Assembly: GCA_958510875.1 (NCBI GenBank)
Contig: OY294068.1
Location: 23,974,297 to 24,038,296, forward strand
Length of the DNA: 64,000 nucleotides
From: Endomychus coccineus
Lineage: Eukaryota; Arthropoda; Insecta; Coleoptera; Endomychidae
Reading direction: 5' to 3'
Shown: positions 35,066 through 46,559 of the stretch, piece after piece
How positions within the stretch are numbered: position 1 is the stretch's first letter
Layout of the letters: every line of letters begins with the position of its first letter
The notes under the pieces: model-generated
Database searches by the model: none
The model's input: only the letters and a program-made list of their open reading frames with translations
Told to the model about the DNA's origin: nothing
Translations under genes and position numbers: made by a program

Positions 35066-36457
35066 AGAGATTTGTGGAGTCAGAATTTGGTGAACAGCAT
35101 CTGAGATGCGAACGTAATGTGTAGACTCAGTTTTGAGTAATTTTAGTGAATGAATTTGGAGACATATTTTGTTAATTTTAATCTAGTTTAGTGCATGATG
35201 GGTCCAGGTTCAAAATCACTAAACGAGAACGTGAAAGACATAATAATAACTGTGTCTGAACATAAATATTATAATATGTATTTAGTTCCCATATGTAGAT
35301 CCACAACAATAACTGTTCCCAAAAAATTATTCTTTATAGTACCAAAGACTGAGAAAATGAGGTAGAAAAGATGTTTTGTTTAAGTATGAAGAGAGACATG
35401 TTAGTGTAAACATTACAAGCTATTAGTTCTGGACAGCTATTTAGCTCTCTCACTGAACGATCATTATGTCGAACATATAAATAACACGATTAACAGAATG
35501 CTACAGAAAACAATAATATCTAACGCCATCTATGAGTAGATATTCTCCCATAAAATCCAAGCAATGTATAACTTTGCCTTTTGAATTCTCGAAATTCACA
35601 AAAGTTGTTGGGAATATTGGACTAATTGGCCATACCGAACCGAACCAATATAAACATTAATAACTAAATGAATATTTAACCGATACCGGAATATGGTGTA
35701 AGAGCCTTTGTTTACGGCTGCCTTTCAGCTCGAATTTCTCCATCTTGTTTACAGGAAAAGTATAAATTAAATTTATTGTGAAATTGATGGTTCGTATGTA
35801 ATTAAACAGCGAAAAGTACATGTAAAATTTGGACGTGATCCTATGCCACCAATCAACATTAAAAACTGTGTGAGAGTGAGAATAGAAGAATATGGCCGAA
35901 CGAATGATCTCTTATATAGCCGAGGTGGATTTTCAAATGATGTTATATTCCATACAAAATTCCCGGTGACGGTTTATAATTTTCATATCAAAACCCCATC
36001 TAAGTAATTTGAAGAGAAGCTATCTCTTTCTAATCAACGGACTCTACTCGCTCGAATTAGAAGGAGATAGCCTCTCTTCAAAATTCTTAGATGGGGTCTT
36101 TTTATAAAGCATTGCGCTTATGGAGGTCAAGAACTCTAATCTTCATCTGTATACTGCTGGTTGCTTAGTTTGACAGTTTGTCTAGTCTCTACTCTCGACT
36201 CTGTGTGCAATAAAAAATAATGAAATACTACCGGTAAGATTTTGGATAATATTATTATTAATAATAACAAAAATGTCATTTCGTTTGCCACGTTCTATAC
36301 TGTACCTGGCGCCTGGTGTTGTGTTCATTGTTCAGAATGCTAAGATTCTCCCGAACCCATTCCCTTCGTTGGAGGGAAACTTTCAGAATAGTCTCTGTTT
36401 CGGGAATAGGGTGGCAAATGTTAGTTGGCCTAGGGGCGACAATTTTCCTAATCTGGC
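35066..36457. other. Intergenic stretch with one long hairpin
   Basis: A stem of about 45 bp lies at 35994-36102 (ACCCCATCTAAGTAATTTGA / TCAAAATTCTTAGATGGGGT, with AGAAGCTATCTC / GAGATAGCCTCT). It is probably a small MITE. No gene recognised elsewhere. Confidence 0.55.
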
Positions 36458-36550
36458 ATTGTTCTCAATAATAAAGATTCTTGACCCAGTATGAATTATA
36501 TATAAAAATTCTCGGGAAATAGGTCACATTAACACTTTGTTTTAAATATT

Positions 36551-36594
36551 CGTCTTTACGTACGTTTCGGTCTCACGACCATCATCAGAAGACT
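36551..36594 (-). ncRNA. Hammerhead-like ribozyme motif, left arm
   Basis: Minus reads AGTCTTCTGATGATGGTC, GTGA loop, GACCGAAACGTACGTAAA, GACG. Stem I is GTCTT/AAGAC, the core is CTGATGA, stem II is GGTC/GACC closed by a GTGA tetraloop, then GAAA, and a minimal stem III CG/CG with a TA loop before TA at the expected cleavage site. One T between the core and stem II is extra compared with the standard hammerhead. The motif is intact relative to copies at 36838 and 62973. Confidence 0.65.
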
Positions 36595-36837
36595 CACTAT
36601 GTCAAAAAAGGGGTTCATTAAAACTAATTATAGCAAAAGCGTCCATATCGCACAAAATCAATTTCAATCAAAAGAGTCGAAACGAACAGAACCACGATTA
36701 ATCGAACTTGTATACAATATATATACAATATACAATATATATAATACTGACGATACAAGTTCGATTAATCGTGGTTCTGTTCGTTTCGACGGCGTGGGCT
36801 ATAATTAGTTTTAATGAACCCCTTTTTTGACATAGTG

Positions 36838-36881
36838 AGTCTTCTGATGATGGTCGTGAGACCGAAACGTACGTAAAGACG
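36838..36881 (+). ncRNA. Hammerhead-like ribozyme motif, right arm
   Basis: Identical motif to 36551-36594 in the opposite direction. CTGATGA is at 36844-36850, GAAA at 36864-36867, and the predicted cleavage is after A36875. The very short stem III is typical of Penelope-type hammerheads, which are thought to work best as paired (dimeric) ribozymes. Confidence 0.65.
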
Positions 36882-36947
36882 AATATTTAAAACAAAGTGT
36901 TAATGTGACCTATTTCCCGAGAATTTTTATATATAATTGTTCTCAAT

Positions 36948-38503
36948 CTGAAACCATTTTCATTTCATTTTTAGAACAGTGACATTGTTGCATTGTCTCA
37001 CAGTGAGGCTGCCAAATTATTTAGATAAATTCGTTGAATATTCTTTTACCATCATTTCTAAAGTACTTGTAAATGTAATCTTCAAGCAAGATGGCCTAAA
37101 TAATTGACAATGTTTTATAGTGACCGTCCGCACTTCATAAAATTAGTTATGTTTTTTTTGGCATATTTTGTTCAAGCCGCAAGATTTTTTCTACAGTACG
37201 TTCTGTTTGACTACTTTCTCTTTCTGCTGCCATGCCAGCTACGCTGTATAGAACAACTACTACGGTGTGACCACGCTTCAAATTATGTGCAAAACAGGCA
37301 ACACTGGTGAGCAGTAGTCTGTTAAAAACGCGGCTACAAAAGTTTACAATTTTCTACTCTAGGAAGGATGAATATGATTCCATACTATGAATAAATAGTA
37401 ACTTAAATCGTGACGTACTAAATACATGAGTTTTTGATTTTAATTCTTGTTTGTGGATAAACAAGTGAAGCAGAAGCCACAACTTTAAGCATCGGTGGTT
37501 ATGACTACACCTAAGTTCTACCAACATTTTCCCAACATCATATATTCTGTATCAAAACTGTAACTGTAAATGACAAAAGCTGTAAGTAGTTAGAGTTAAT
37601 AGTTGTCAGCAAACAATATGTTACAATGGTGACAAACCATGTTGTAGGACCAAAGGTAGGTAGTTTATAAGAGGTGTATTTGACGTAGCGTGACAGATCA
37701 TACGGTAAACTAAACTCATTGAGAAATCAGTGGGGCGAAATGTGCATCAAAAACTAATAATCCTTGCTGATGGACCAGTGGCTTGTAAACACAAAGCCGA
37801 CTTGATATAAGGGTGCTGTTACTTCCTGCCGCGGCTTCTGTTTCACTACAAGGGCTGTTTTAATATTAAATAAAATATCTCATTTTTACCCATCTAGTTC
37901 GAGATAATAACTTTATTCAGAAGTATTCCTTGTATGATTTAGAAGAGTATTTCAAAGTTTGACAAGCAATGAATATTCTCCATTATGATTCACTTTTATT
38001 GAAAACGCTTTAGTTTACTTGAAACTATGCGTGTGTTCTATGAAATATACATAACTTCATAATGTTAATGCATAACACGTCATAAGATCTTAAGAACTTT
38101 AATCTCTATGTAATACCTACATTTGAAAAAAGTTTCTTGCCATGTACCTGTTCGGAGCTTTTTCAAGAACTAACTAGAATAATTTAGTTCTATGTTCAAT
38201 ATTCTAGACCCAACTTGAACATGGGTACCTGGTTCAGAGATAATGCTAAATTCATGATTTTTCTGTTGTCTTTTTGAACCAGTCGTTATTCGTAAGTTCC
38301 CAATTTTGTGAGTCCACACGAGAGCAGAAGATGCTCATGGTTTTTAATGAATACAAGAACTTATTTACTTCTTTCGCCTTACTCAAATGCTTTGGAGATT
38401 CAATGCTACAGCTAGAGATTCCCCATGTTTTTTATTAAATGCCTGCTATATGCGGCATGCCGGCATTAGTGTGTAGACCTGCGATATATCCGTTAATATA
38501 GAG
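36948..38503. other. Intergenic stretch
   Basis: No gene recognised; the open frame 37104-37310 has no family resemblance. Confidence 0.35.
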
Positions 38504-39491
38504 CAGTGTTTTCTAACCTTCTTCAATACGCGACCCCCCAGGACCCTCAGAATTAAATGATGTGCTTAATAGGTGATCAAAGTTGTGAACTTTATTGGAG
38601 GTAAAACCTTGCAAATTCGAGTGTTTTAGAATTGTTTGTAAAGAAATGAGGTCGCTGCTACGAAATCTCCTTTATCACCCAAAAGTCAGAGAGTTATCCA
38701 AAAGATAGGTATTGAAACAACTTCTGAAACTAAAAGCTAAATTGTTGATGTTCTTACAAGACTTGAATAAAATCAGCCATTATGTGAGGAAAATTAATTC
38801 TAAACATGAATAAAAAAGCTATTAAAATTAGAGAAGTAAAGATTCTAATGGCCAAGGGTAAAAATTAAAGGATTCGTCTCAAAACTTGATTCGTGGTCAA
38901 CGTCTTTACAAAAACCGATGTAAGATTCTTTCCTTTGCTTTCAGAAGATTGGTGAAGAAATTGCAATGGACCAATCAGACAATGGGCATAGATGGATACT
39001 AAATCCTTTTTTGGATATGTCAGTATACAACTGGCTGATCTGACCATGGAGATGAAAGAAAATCTTGTAGATTTTTATGCTGACGGCATGCTTAAGATAG
39101 AATTTAATTCGCAAAATATTGAACTCATTTGTATGAAGAGAAAAGGAGAATACTCAGAGTTGGCAAGAGAAGCTTTGAAATTATTTGTGCCAATCGCCAC
39201 TGCCTACCTATGTGAACTAACGTTCTTTTGAATGATGAACATAAAATCTAAGGAGAGAAATATGCTCTAAATAAAAAATGATTTGGTTATTTGCGTCTGA
39301 AAATAGAACCACAAATTATTTAAAAAATAAACGGGCGCAGCCTTCTCACTGGAATTTTTCTATTTTCATTGTAATGTAAGACCTACAACCCTTGCTTTTT
39401 ACTTTTACCTGGCTTTGGCTTGCGACCGGGACCCCCGAGCAAGAGTTGGTGACCCCCCTTGAGGTCGCGACCCACACGTTGAAAAACACTG
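38504..39491 (+). mobile_element. hAT transposon, deleted copy with dimerisation-domain remnant
   Basis: The left end CAGTGTTTTCTAACCTTC and right end GTTGAAAAACACTG are hAT (Charlie-like) termini. Both continue into a GCGACC-rich block (ACGCGACCCCCC / GGTCGCGACC). The flanking octamers ATATAGAG and TTATACAG agree in six of eight positions, an aged 8-bp target duplication. The interior encodes degraded ZBED5-type transposase: in the frame 38992-39231, QLADLTMEMKENLVDFYADG and AREALKLFVPIATAYLCE, the C-terminal hAT dimerisation region. Stops upstream and the lack of the N-terminal half show it is inactive. Confidence 0.85.
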
Positions 39492-39589
39492 TTATACAGG
39501 ATCAAATAAATTATTTACAAAAATCCTAGGTATCTGTAAAAATCATATTCATAGAGGGTGTCCCATTTAAGGAGATGTATGTTTGGTTC
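39492..39589. other. Short spacer
   Basis: Holds GAGGGTGTCCCATTTAAG at about 39556, a string common at transposon ends; not assigned. Confidence 0.3.
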
Positions 39590-39730
39590 ACCGATATATG
39601 AAACATATTTGGGGATAATAATGCCAGCAATGGGTTTACCCTCAGCTGGATTACTGGGCAGTATATAATATGATACAAAATAAAAACAATGAATTTCCTC
39701 AGCAAGATCAAGATATCCTCAAGAAAACGG
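39590..39730 (-). pseudogene. Penelope-like element family 2 remnant without the foldback
   Basis: On plus, ATTTGGGGATAATAATG is followed directly by CCAGCAATGGGTTTACC and CTCAGCTGGATTAC. In the copy at 25.9/28.0 kb the same two blocks (ATTTGGGGATAATAATG and CAATGGGTTACTTTCAGCTGG) are separated by the 2.1 kb foldback. The minus translation NPAEGKPIAGIIIPK aligns with SPAESNPLYT...NIIIPK there. Too short and decayed to show more. Confidence 0.55.
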
Positions 39731-39899
39731 ACAAAGGATACGGGATAAGCTGACTTTAAAAGAATATTTATTTTACAAAAGGGAATGTTAAAAGGTATCC
39801 TCATTATCAAGCAAACCACTAGCTGCAAACCATACTTCATTTCAAATTCAATACTTACCCTTACATGTTTATAAATATATGAAGCATTTTTCTTTGTAT

Positions 39900-40735
39900 A
39901 AACGAATCAGGATTTTTTGATAAATACACTAGAAGTCGCTCACACGACATCAGTTTTGAAAAGGACTTACTATGTGAACACTGCAACTTTTCATATACCT
40001 ATCCTAAGCAATGTTCATTTCTGTCTTCTAAAAACACATAACAAGTTACCGATATGTCTAAAAAGTTTACCGACAAATGCTCTTAAACTTAACTTAAAAC
40101 AGATTCCTATTAAAAAGGCATATTATAAGCTAAGTGAATATATGTGTGATAATACTATTCAATAATAATGTACATGGCGTCATTCTGTATATTTTATGTA
40201 AGTAACCTTAACTTTACTATTTTAAACATTCGTACTATTTTAAGATTTTGAATTTTATATTGTACTGGGATATCAAAAATTATTTTGGTCAAGGGTGGTA
40301 GTGGAATCTAAAACGTGTGTCTTACTTTACGTTTGAAATAATTATGTCACTGTCACACTGACATCATCAATAACCTACAAAATGCCTATTTTCGAACGGG
40401 TGCGCTAGTTAATGTGCATCGAACAAAACGGGGGACATTTCCAACAATTACTGTAGTTAGTTTTTCTTGTTACTAAAACCGTTATTTCATAATTTGTAGT
40501 TCGTTATTGTTTTACAACTGAAATAAATAGGTATGAAATTTGTAGGTTATTGATGACGTCTGTGTGACAGTGACATAATTATTTCAAACGTAAAGTAAGA
40601 CACACGTTTTAGATTCCACAACCACCCTTGACCAAGATAATTTTTGATATCCCGGTACTTCACGTTATGACTTGTTCAACAACCTTATCAGGTTTATCTC
40701 TGTGTGATGGAAAAATAAATGAATTGATTGATTGA
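39900..40735 (+). pseudogene. Jockey/CR1-like non-LTR element, 3' end, interrupted by a MITE
   Basis: 39917-40165 reads TTSVLKRTYYVNTATFHIPIL and THNKLPICLKSLPTNALKLN, then the final KKAYYKLSEYM, which fits the C-terminus of jockey/CR1 ORF2 proteins (NKLP...L...K.FL...YYS..E). The 3' UTR follows, is interrupted at 40263 by the TIR element, and resumes at 40658. It ends in GGAAAAATAAATGAATTGA with an (ATTG)n tail at about 40722-40740, the usual 3' terminus of this group. 5'-truncated and inactive. Confidence 0.7.
40265..40655. mobile_element. MITE with TIRs of the 12.3 kb element
   Basis: Same terminal inverted repeats (GATATCAAAAATTAT...ATAATTTTTGATATCCCGG), flanked by TA. Nearly all of the interior is deleted, but GAACAAAACGGGGGACATTT, the transposase C-terminal codons, remains. 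It is therefore an internal-deletion derivative of the same parent, inserted in the 3' UTR of a jockey-like element. Confidence 0.9.
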
Positions 40736-41819
40736 TTGACTGAACCTTCCAAACGATCGATGAAACAAACTATTTATAACACAAAACACTGTACTGTTGA
40801 AATGAAATCAAAATGGTCACCTAAGAGTGCCTAAGACACTAGGTACCTAACAAATTACATGGCTATTTTATTTTCACAGTTATCACTTCACTCAATCTCT
40901 TAAAACTATACTTTTGTTAATTGTTTGCAGCATAGATCAATTCATTAGATCTTTGTTCTATTACTGTAGTCACTGACTGAAATATGTTGAAGTTTGTACA
41001 CGACCTCGCGGCTCGGTCAGCCCGAAACAATCATATGTTTTAGACGTCAACAAGCCAAGGTAGCGGCCTTCAGATCAGTTAATTAAGTCAGAACTGTTTG
41101 CAGAGATCATTCTCTCTGTTGTTTGTATGAACAGTTCAAGGTGGAACATGTATCTACTGGATTTTATGAATTTATTAAAAACCAAAAACCCATTCTCGAA
41201 GAAGTGACATATTCCCAAATTGGGAAAATGCTATTTTCGTAACGCTATAAGTTACAAAATGCAAGCCTACTAAAATGCCGTATAATAAACGACGAAAACA
41301 ACCTGAGGAAATAAATAAAATGAACATGAGTTAATTAAAATGTACAAGTATAAAATTCTGGTGAATAGTTGTATAAAATTCTTTGAAGCATTATAAAACA
41401 AAGCTGGACTTGAAAGGAAATATGAAGTGCAAATATTCAGGGAAACAAACAGGACGTCGTCAACAAGAGCTTTCATATCATGTAACATGCATTCTGCGAG
41501 AGTCAAGAGTGCTTTATTCGCTTCTTGAGAAGTAAAGAAGCTCGCTGATGACGTGTTATAAGATGCCAAACAGACGACCCGGATTGAAGTATTGAACGAC
41601 GGAGAATAAATCTTATTACTACCCAGAATGAGACGGAGTCAACATCGGTTTGACAGCTAGAAGCGCGGCCATGCTTAAATTAAATATTGCGGCAGCGATT
41701 CGGTTCCTTGAAAGCTTTCAGGTGCGTCTTAGTTTCGGCATTTCCGTAAATATTGAATGTCCGACGGTACTTTGTTTTCGTTTTTGATGTAGACATTTCT
41801 TCAGTTTTTTTTCAGTTAG
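40736..41819. other. Intergenic stretch
   Basis: No gene recognised. The minus frame 41270-41569 begins with a plausible soluble segment (FFTSQEANKALLTLAECML) but turns low-complexity and has no support. Confidence 0.3.
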
Positions 41820-42135
41820 TGATATTTTATATATAAATTTTCTGGAAATAGGCCACACTAACACATATATCGCCTTTACGTACATGTTGGTCTCATGATA
41901 ATCATCAGAAGACGTATCAAAAATAAAAACGAGATTCCTTAAAAATTATTGTATCAAGCACAATGGGTCCTTATCGCATTAATTTCAATTAAAAAGGTCC
42001 ACGTCGCCGAAACGAACAGCAACACAAATTAACGAAATTGTAACTCATAAAAGATTTAAATGTATAAATATGTATCAAGAAGCCACTGCATAGCAATCTA
42101 TTTCTAATAATCGAAGTAGTATCATGCAATTAAGT
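41820..42135 (-). pseudogene. Penelope-like element family 1, 3' end with decayed hammerhead-like motif
   Basis: On plus, TATATAAATTTTCTGGAAATAGG marks the terminus and is followed by the motif region and the shared 3' non-coding sequence (AGAAGCCACTGCATAGCAAT). The ribozyme core at 41875-41913 (minus) keeps CTGATGA, but the GAAACG block has become CAACATG and stem II is disturbed, so it should not cleave. Confidence 0.8.
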
Positions 42136-42639
42136 TTATTTTCTCTTGAACTTGGTTTTATTCAGTAATATATTTAACAATAGGCTTTGTCGATGAAACA
42201 AAAGATTAGCTTTTATCTACAAACAAGAATAGAAGACTGCAGTTTACAATATGCTGCATTTAATTTTAATATAAATATCTAATATCTTGATGGTGCTAGT
42301 GTGTGCATACTAAGAGCAGTCACTATGTTTTTACCCTTAAGAGTATATCAGTAAGACTATTGGAGTTCGTAGTTGACAATATCTACATGCCGATAAAAGT
42401 CAATGTAGATATTAAGGAGGTTCGGTACAGATTGTTTTTTTTTGATAAATTTTTTTAACTGGGCACCGTACTCAAAACAAAATCACAGCTATGCAATGCA
42501 AAATAATATATTTCAAATTACTGTAGATAGTTTCAAACATTACTCAAAAAATTAAATACAAAATAGAAAATAAAAATCAGAAAAGTCGAAAAATATTTAG
42601 TCATACAAAAATATAGATATACAAGATAAAAAAGCTTCA
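42136..42639. other. AT-rich intergenic stretch
   Basis: No gene recognised. Confidence 0.35.
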
Positions 42640-43480
42640 TCAAACTGACGAATAAAATCATACACACTTCACAAAGTGTAATCGTAGCATTATTCCATTT
42701 TTTATATGTGACAAGTTCACTTTTGGTTTTAATGACTGATGGAGTGGAGTTGCAGTAGCCCAAATAGATGGAGGAAAAGGAGCATCTTCTTTGTACGTCC
42801 CCAACAAATAATCGGCGTATTTGTCAACCTCTATATGAGTTGGTTCTTCGGCAAACAAATCTAAGACAAGACATTCGCCTACTTCGTCAGGATTCAAATA
42901 TGTCAATATAAAAGTATGTTGCAGCATCTTCCTACATCGAAATCTTTGTTCCTAAATTCGACTGGTAATCCTGAAGTTTCAATTTTCCTGAACCACGATT
43001 AAGGTAAATGGAAACGACAACAGTTGATTTTTGCTGTTGGCCATATAGCCAGGACCGCCGTGTGATGCTTATCTCAAAATCTAAAAAAATTTCGGATGAT
43101 CCTAATATTGTAGAATACCTAGCGTCCAACGATTTCCGTAGTTAGCATTTAAAATAATATTGCATAAGTCATCACTTCGTTTGTCAGGCAACAAACAAAC
43201 AACAAAGGAGTATAATGTCCAGTATTGAGTCCATGAATTGTAAATAAATGTAAAAAGTATTTGGACAATATCAAAATGTATCGTCCATATACACTTTGTG
43301 CATTTTACATGAACTTTAACATTAGTTTCACATGGAAATACTGTACTATTATGAAACTTTCATCCTTGATTGTTTTAACATTAACAGCTTTCACCATATT
43401 ACGGCCTTCTGCCTTATTTTGTGGTAGCGGCACTGGAAGAATTTTTCTCCTTGGGTTGTACAAGTTTCTTCGAATATAAG
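42640..43480 (-). pseudogene. MULE-like transposase remnant
   Basis: Minus from 43480: NLYNPRRKILPVPLPQNKAE, then after a stop LFTIHGLNTGHYTPLLFV and LPDKRSDD (frame change), which matches the MULE catalytic region order (DGTFK...QL.TIHG...YVPLVFCLLP). At 42927-42658 follow KYADYLLGTYKEDAPFPPSI and WATATPLHQSLKP, the C-terminal segment before the NxxESFH block, which is lost. Insect genomes carry many such MULE/FLYWCH-type transposases. Frame changes and missing catalytic residues mark it as dead. The part between 43130 and 42930 is not recognisable. Confidence 0.55.
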
Positions 43481-43599
43481 TGGTATCTGTAGTTGTAATC
43501 AGTTTTTCGGGAATATCTTCAACGGCTTTACGCTTACATGTACTGTCTTCTATACTTTGACTACACGAGAGTAAAACCTATAATGTTTGAAGAACATCG

Positions 43600-44140
43600 T
43601 TAGAGCCAGCGGACGAGATAGTCCTTCGAGTTTTTCCTTAATGTTTGGAGGTTATAGGCAGACACGAGGAAATACCTCATTATCAACAGTAGAGGGGTGG
43701 GGGCTTAGCCCCCTAGATACACGTAGGCCACTTAGCTGGGCCCATAGTACGCCCCGTGGTCCTATTGTATTCTAGCAGGTTTGTGGCAGAATATTACTAA
43801 TGCTGGCTTCTGGAAGCAGCTTTGCTTCGCCGAAGTGACGGTGTCTGAGGGATGTCGAAGCAGGGCATTCCAACATGATGTGAGAGGCAGTTCCTTCCCC
43901 CTCACCGCATTTCTTACATATGGGATCATCTACGATGCACATAGTATGAAGGTGTTTTTTTACGACGACAGTGAGCGGTTAGGATTCAAGTCATCTCTCT
44001 GATGTCCCTTCTGTTTAGGTGAAGGAGTTTCTTCGAGAGTCTAGGCACAGGTTCTTTAATAAAGAGCTTGGTATGCCTCATACGTGGTGATTCTCGCCAC
44101 AAGTCAGACCACTCTTGGTTCAGCTGGTCCAGAAAGGCTA
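43600..44140 (-). pseudogene. Non-LTR retrotransposon C-terminal tail (R1/LOA-like)
   Basis: Minus: WSDLWRESPRMRHTKLFIKE, then LTAHCRRKKT, DDPICKKCGEGEGTASHIML, ECPASTSLRHRHFGEAKLL. LTxHC...C..C.E.E.TASHIL..C is the cysteine tail after RNase H. 3' UTR sequence (GGGGCTTAGCCCCCTAGATA region, plus strand) follows. Frameshifts at the C-rich segment show that it is a pseudogene. It differs in sequence from the tail at 51-270, so it belongs to a different element. Confidence 0.75.
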
Positions 44141-45379
44141 GAGCCCCCACGCATTTTGATTAGAATTGAAGCATCCAACCTTAAACAACAACAAAATTAA
44201 AATCTTGGGATAATTTGTGATGAAAGATCGATATAGTAGAGAATATAGCAGAATTGAGGCCCTTTCTAAATATCGATTCAATTCTTTGTCCAGATATATG
44301 TAGTCGATCAAGATCAAGATCTTTTCCTCTGTCGTAGAAATTTTCTTAAACTTTCTCAAAATTTGCAGACAAAAAATAATTGGGAATTAAACCAAATCAA
44401 AATTGGAATAAGCATTATTTCTGACATTCCCTCATTTGAGTAATAACTGTAATCAAATGTTTGTAGTTAACCTGAAATTTCCACTTTTCAAGTAATGTTA
44501 TGACACTAAAACGAGACAACTGTAAACTTCGTTAGAACGGGCATTATTTCCACTGGAAGAAAATTTCCTTGTACCAAAAGCAATGCAGTGCACTGAAAAT
44601 TGAGGGGAATAAACGCCAACTCCTCCTTACGGTCCGCCATTGAGTGGGGTAGAAACGTTGCTAGGGCAACAGATAACCTTAAGGGCGGAGCAGTATATTG
44701 AACCAAATACTCCTCAGTCACGCTGCACCCTACATCACACACAACCCCTAAATCCAATAATCCCACTCGCTTAGATTGTGACGGCATCATTTACCGACAA
44801 ATCAGACCTGGCAAATGATAACATTACTGGAGTTTCCACCCGAAACTGTAATATAAGGATATTATATTTAGGTAATCATAGTAATGTGTGCTTTATATTG
44901 TTAAAAAGATGAGATGACATGCTGTACTCTGTACCACATATTCTACTTAATTACTTTCCTCACTATATGCAGTATACAGGATGTACAGTATGTTGTTAAG
45001 GAAAATTCAAGAGCAGATTCTACATCTAAAAAAAAAGAAAAAACGTTTATATAAACATGGGTCCGGAAATGCTTGGTTTTCATGATACGGGGGTGGTGGT
45101 TAATGTTTTCAGTCTTTAATAGTTTATTTTAGATATATCGAAAACCCGTTGAGATCTAGAGATGAGTTTTGGTACACGCAAATGTATCATTAAAGGTCAC
45201 ATTTAGACGTACAACATGGTTTCTGATGCACTTAGATCCAGTGGCGTTCGTTCCGGCAAGTTTTTTATGTTCAGCGAAAAAAACTGTGCGCCACTGGTTT
45301 TTGCAAAAATTAATGTCGCTTTATTAAAGCCAGATTAATTGTGTTTTCTCTTTCTCCCGCACCGTTTTCGAAATAAATA
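44141..45379. other. Intergenic stretch
   Basis: No gene recognised. 44630-44720 is GC-richer (GTTGCTAGGGCAACAGATAAC palindrome at about 44653) and might be regulatory or a repeat scrap. Confidence 0.3.
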
Positions 45380-45510
45380 GTATATTATACACCAAGGTGT
45401 TGAAGACAATTATTATCGACCGAGCATCAAGATTATTTCGCGAGGGGCTTTGCCCCGAGCGGAATAAGGTGCGAGGTCTATAAATGTCTTCACCACCGTG
45501 GTGTATATAC
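45380..45510. repeat. Small inverted-repeat element with GC hairpin
   Basis: Ends GTATATTATACACCAAGGTGTTG and CACCACCGTGGTGTATATAC are inverse; TGAAGACA and TGTCTTCA continue the stem. The interior has a perfect GGGGCTTTGCCCC hairpin at about 45444 and TATAAATG at 45478. It immediately precedes the recombinase-like palindrome and may be its boundary or promoter. Confidence 0.55.
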
Positions 45511-45651
45511 TATTTTTTCCGCTACTAGCCAAATTTAAGGCAAAAGATAAAAATAAAAAATTTCCTTGTAAAAATCACGTAGCACAGGAAAGCAAATTCG
45601 CCTTTCCACTAATAAAACAAAAATCAAGTAGTCTGATGCAGATTGACATTT

Positions 45652-46512
45652 CCACTAATAACAACTTATTTTCAAACGTTTGTAATTATCGTGTTTGGGT
45701 GTCTTTTCAAATGGATATGTTAGAAATTAATTGCACACCGCCTGAAATGCGGGAAGTTGCAGAGCAATTAAATGCCCCAAAAATCTAAAAGCGTGTATTT
45801 GAAAACTTACGAAACTTTTCAACATTGGTGTGTAAGGAAAGGCGCTGCTGGAATTAGTGAAAACGTACTTCTAGCGTATTTCATTTTGTAGTTGCGGAAT
45901 GTCATCGATATCGATGTCATCAGTAAGTATTGGTTGAGCGCGAATTTTAAACTAATGGCATTTTTTTATTCAAATAATTTTATCCTGTTAGGTAATTTCA
46001 AACAGCAAATACGTTAAAGACAATCTCCTGGGTAAACAAAATTACGTTGCACAAGTTTTTGTTAAGCAACTATCCCTGGATTCTCAAAACATTTGAGTTT
46101 GTTCATTATTAACCTAGGTCAACAATAGAAAAAATTATTAACCACTACTAGAGAAATTCAACTTTTCATCAGGCTAGGAGATGCAATAATTATCAACTTC
46201 ACAGCTAGTAGTGGAAAAAATAATACTGACTGATGACATCGATATCGATGACATTCCGCAACTACAAAATGAAATACGCTAGAAGTACGTTTTCACTAAT
46301 TCCAGCAGCGCCTTTCCTTACACACCAATGTTGAAAAGTTTCGTAAGTTTTCAAATACACGCTTTTAGATTTTTGGGGCAGTAGTTCGGCATTAATTGCT
46401 CTGCAACTTCCCGCGTTTCAGGCGGTGTGCAATTAATTTCTAACATATCCATTTAAAAAGACACCCAAACACGATAATTACAAACGTTTGAAAATAAGTT
46501 CTTATTAGTGGA
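45652..46512. repeat. Palindrome carrying two head-to-head copies of a recombinase-like fragment
   Basis: The arms 45652-45926 and 46229-46512 are inverse copies, ending inward at GATATCGATGTCATCAGT. Each encodes, with a frame break, PQKSKSVYLKTYETFQHW, then CVRKGAAGISENVLLAYF, which resembles the N-terminal SAM-like core-binding part of Crypton/ZMYM-type tyrosine recombinases in insects (KSK..Y...Y..F..W......SE.VLLAYF). The left arm lacks about 10 bases (CCGAACTACT) present in the right. Upstream in each arm VWVSFQMDMLEINCTPPE also reads. The family call is by memory of the motif and is moderate. Confidence 0.55.
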
Positions 46513-46559
46513 CATGTTTCTCGTCGAGTTTCTAGCAGCGATTCAACAGCAATAATATA

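Larger units (their letters stand above)
36470..36935. mobile_element. Palindromic Penelope-derived element with two hammerhead-like motifs and 12-bp target duplication
   Basis: ATTGTTCTCAAT occurs at 36458-36469 and again at 36936-36947, a perfect 12-bp direct repeat, marking one insertion. The insert begins with about 24 bases containing GATTCTTGACCCAG (also found at the end of the family 1 copy near 10045). It then forms a palindrome from AATTATATATAAAAATTC to GAATTTTTATATATAATT. Each arm carries the family 1 terminal sequence (GGGAAATAGGTCACATTAAC) and one hammerhead-like motif. The spacer near 36715-36745 is (TATACAA)-like. There is no coding capacity, so it would need proteins from a full element. 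Confidence 0.9.
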
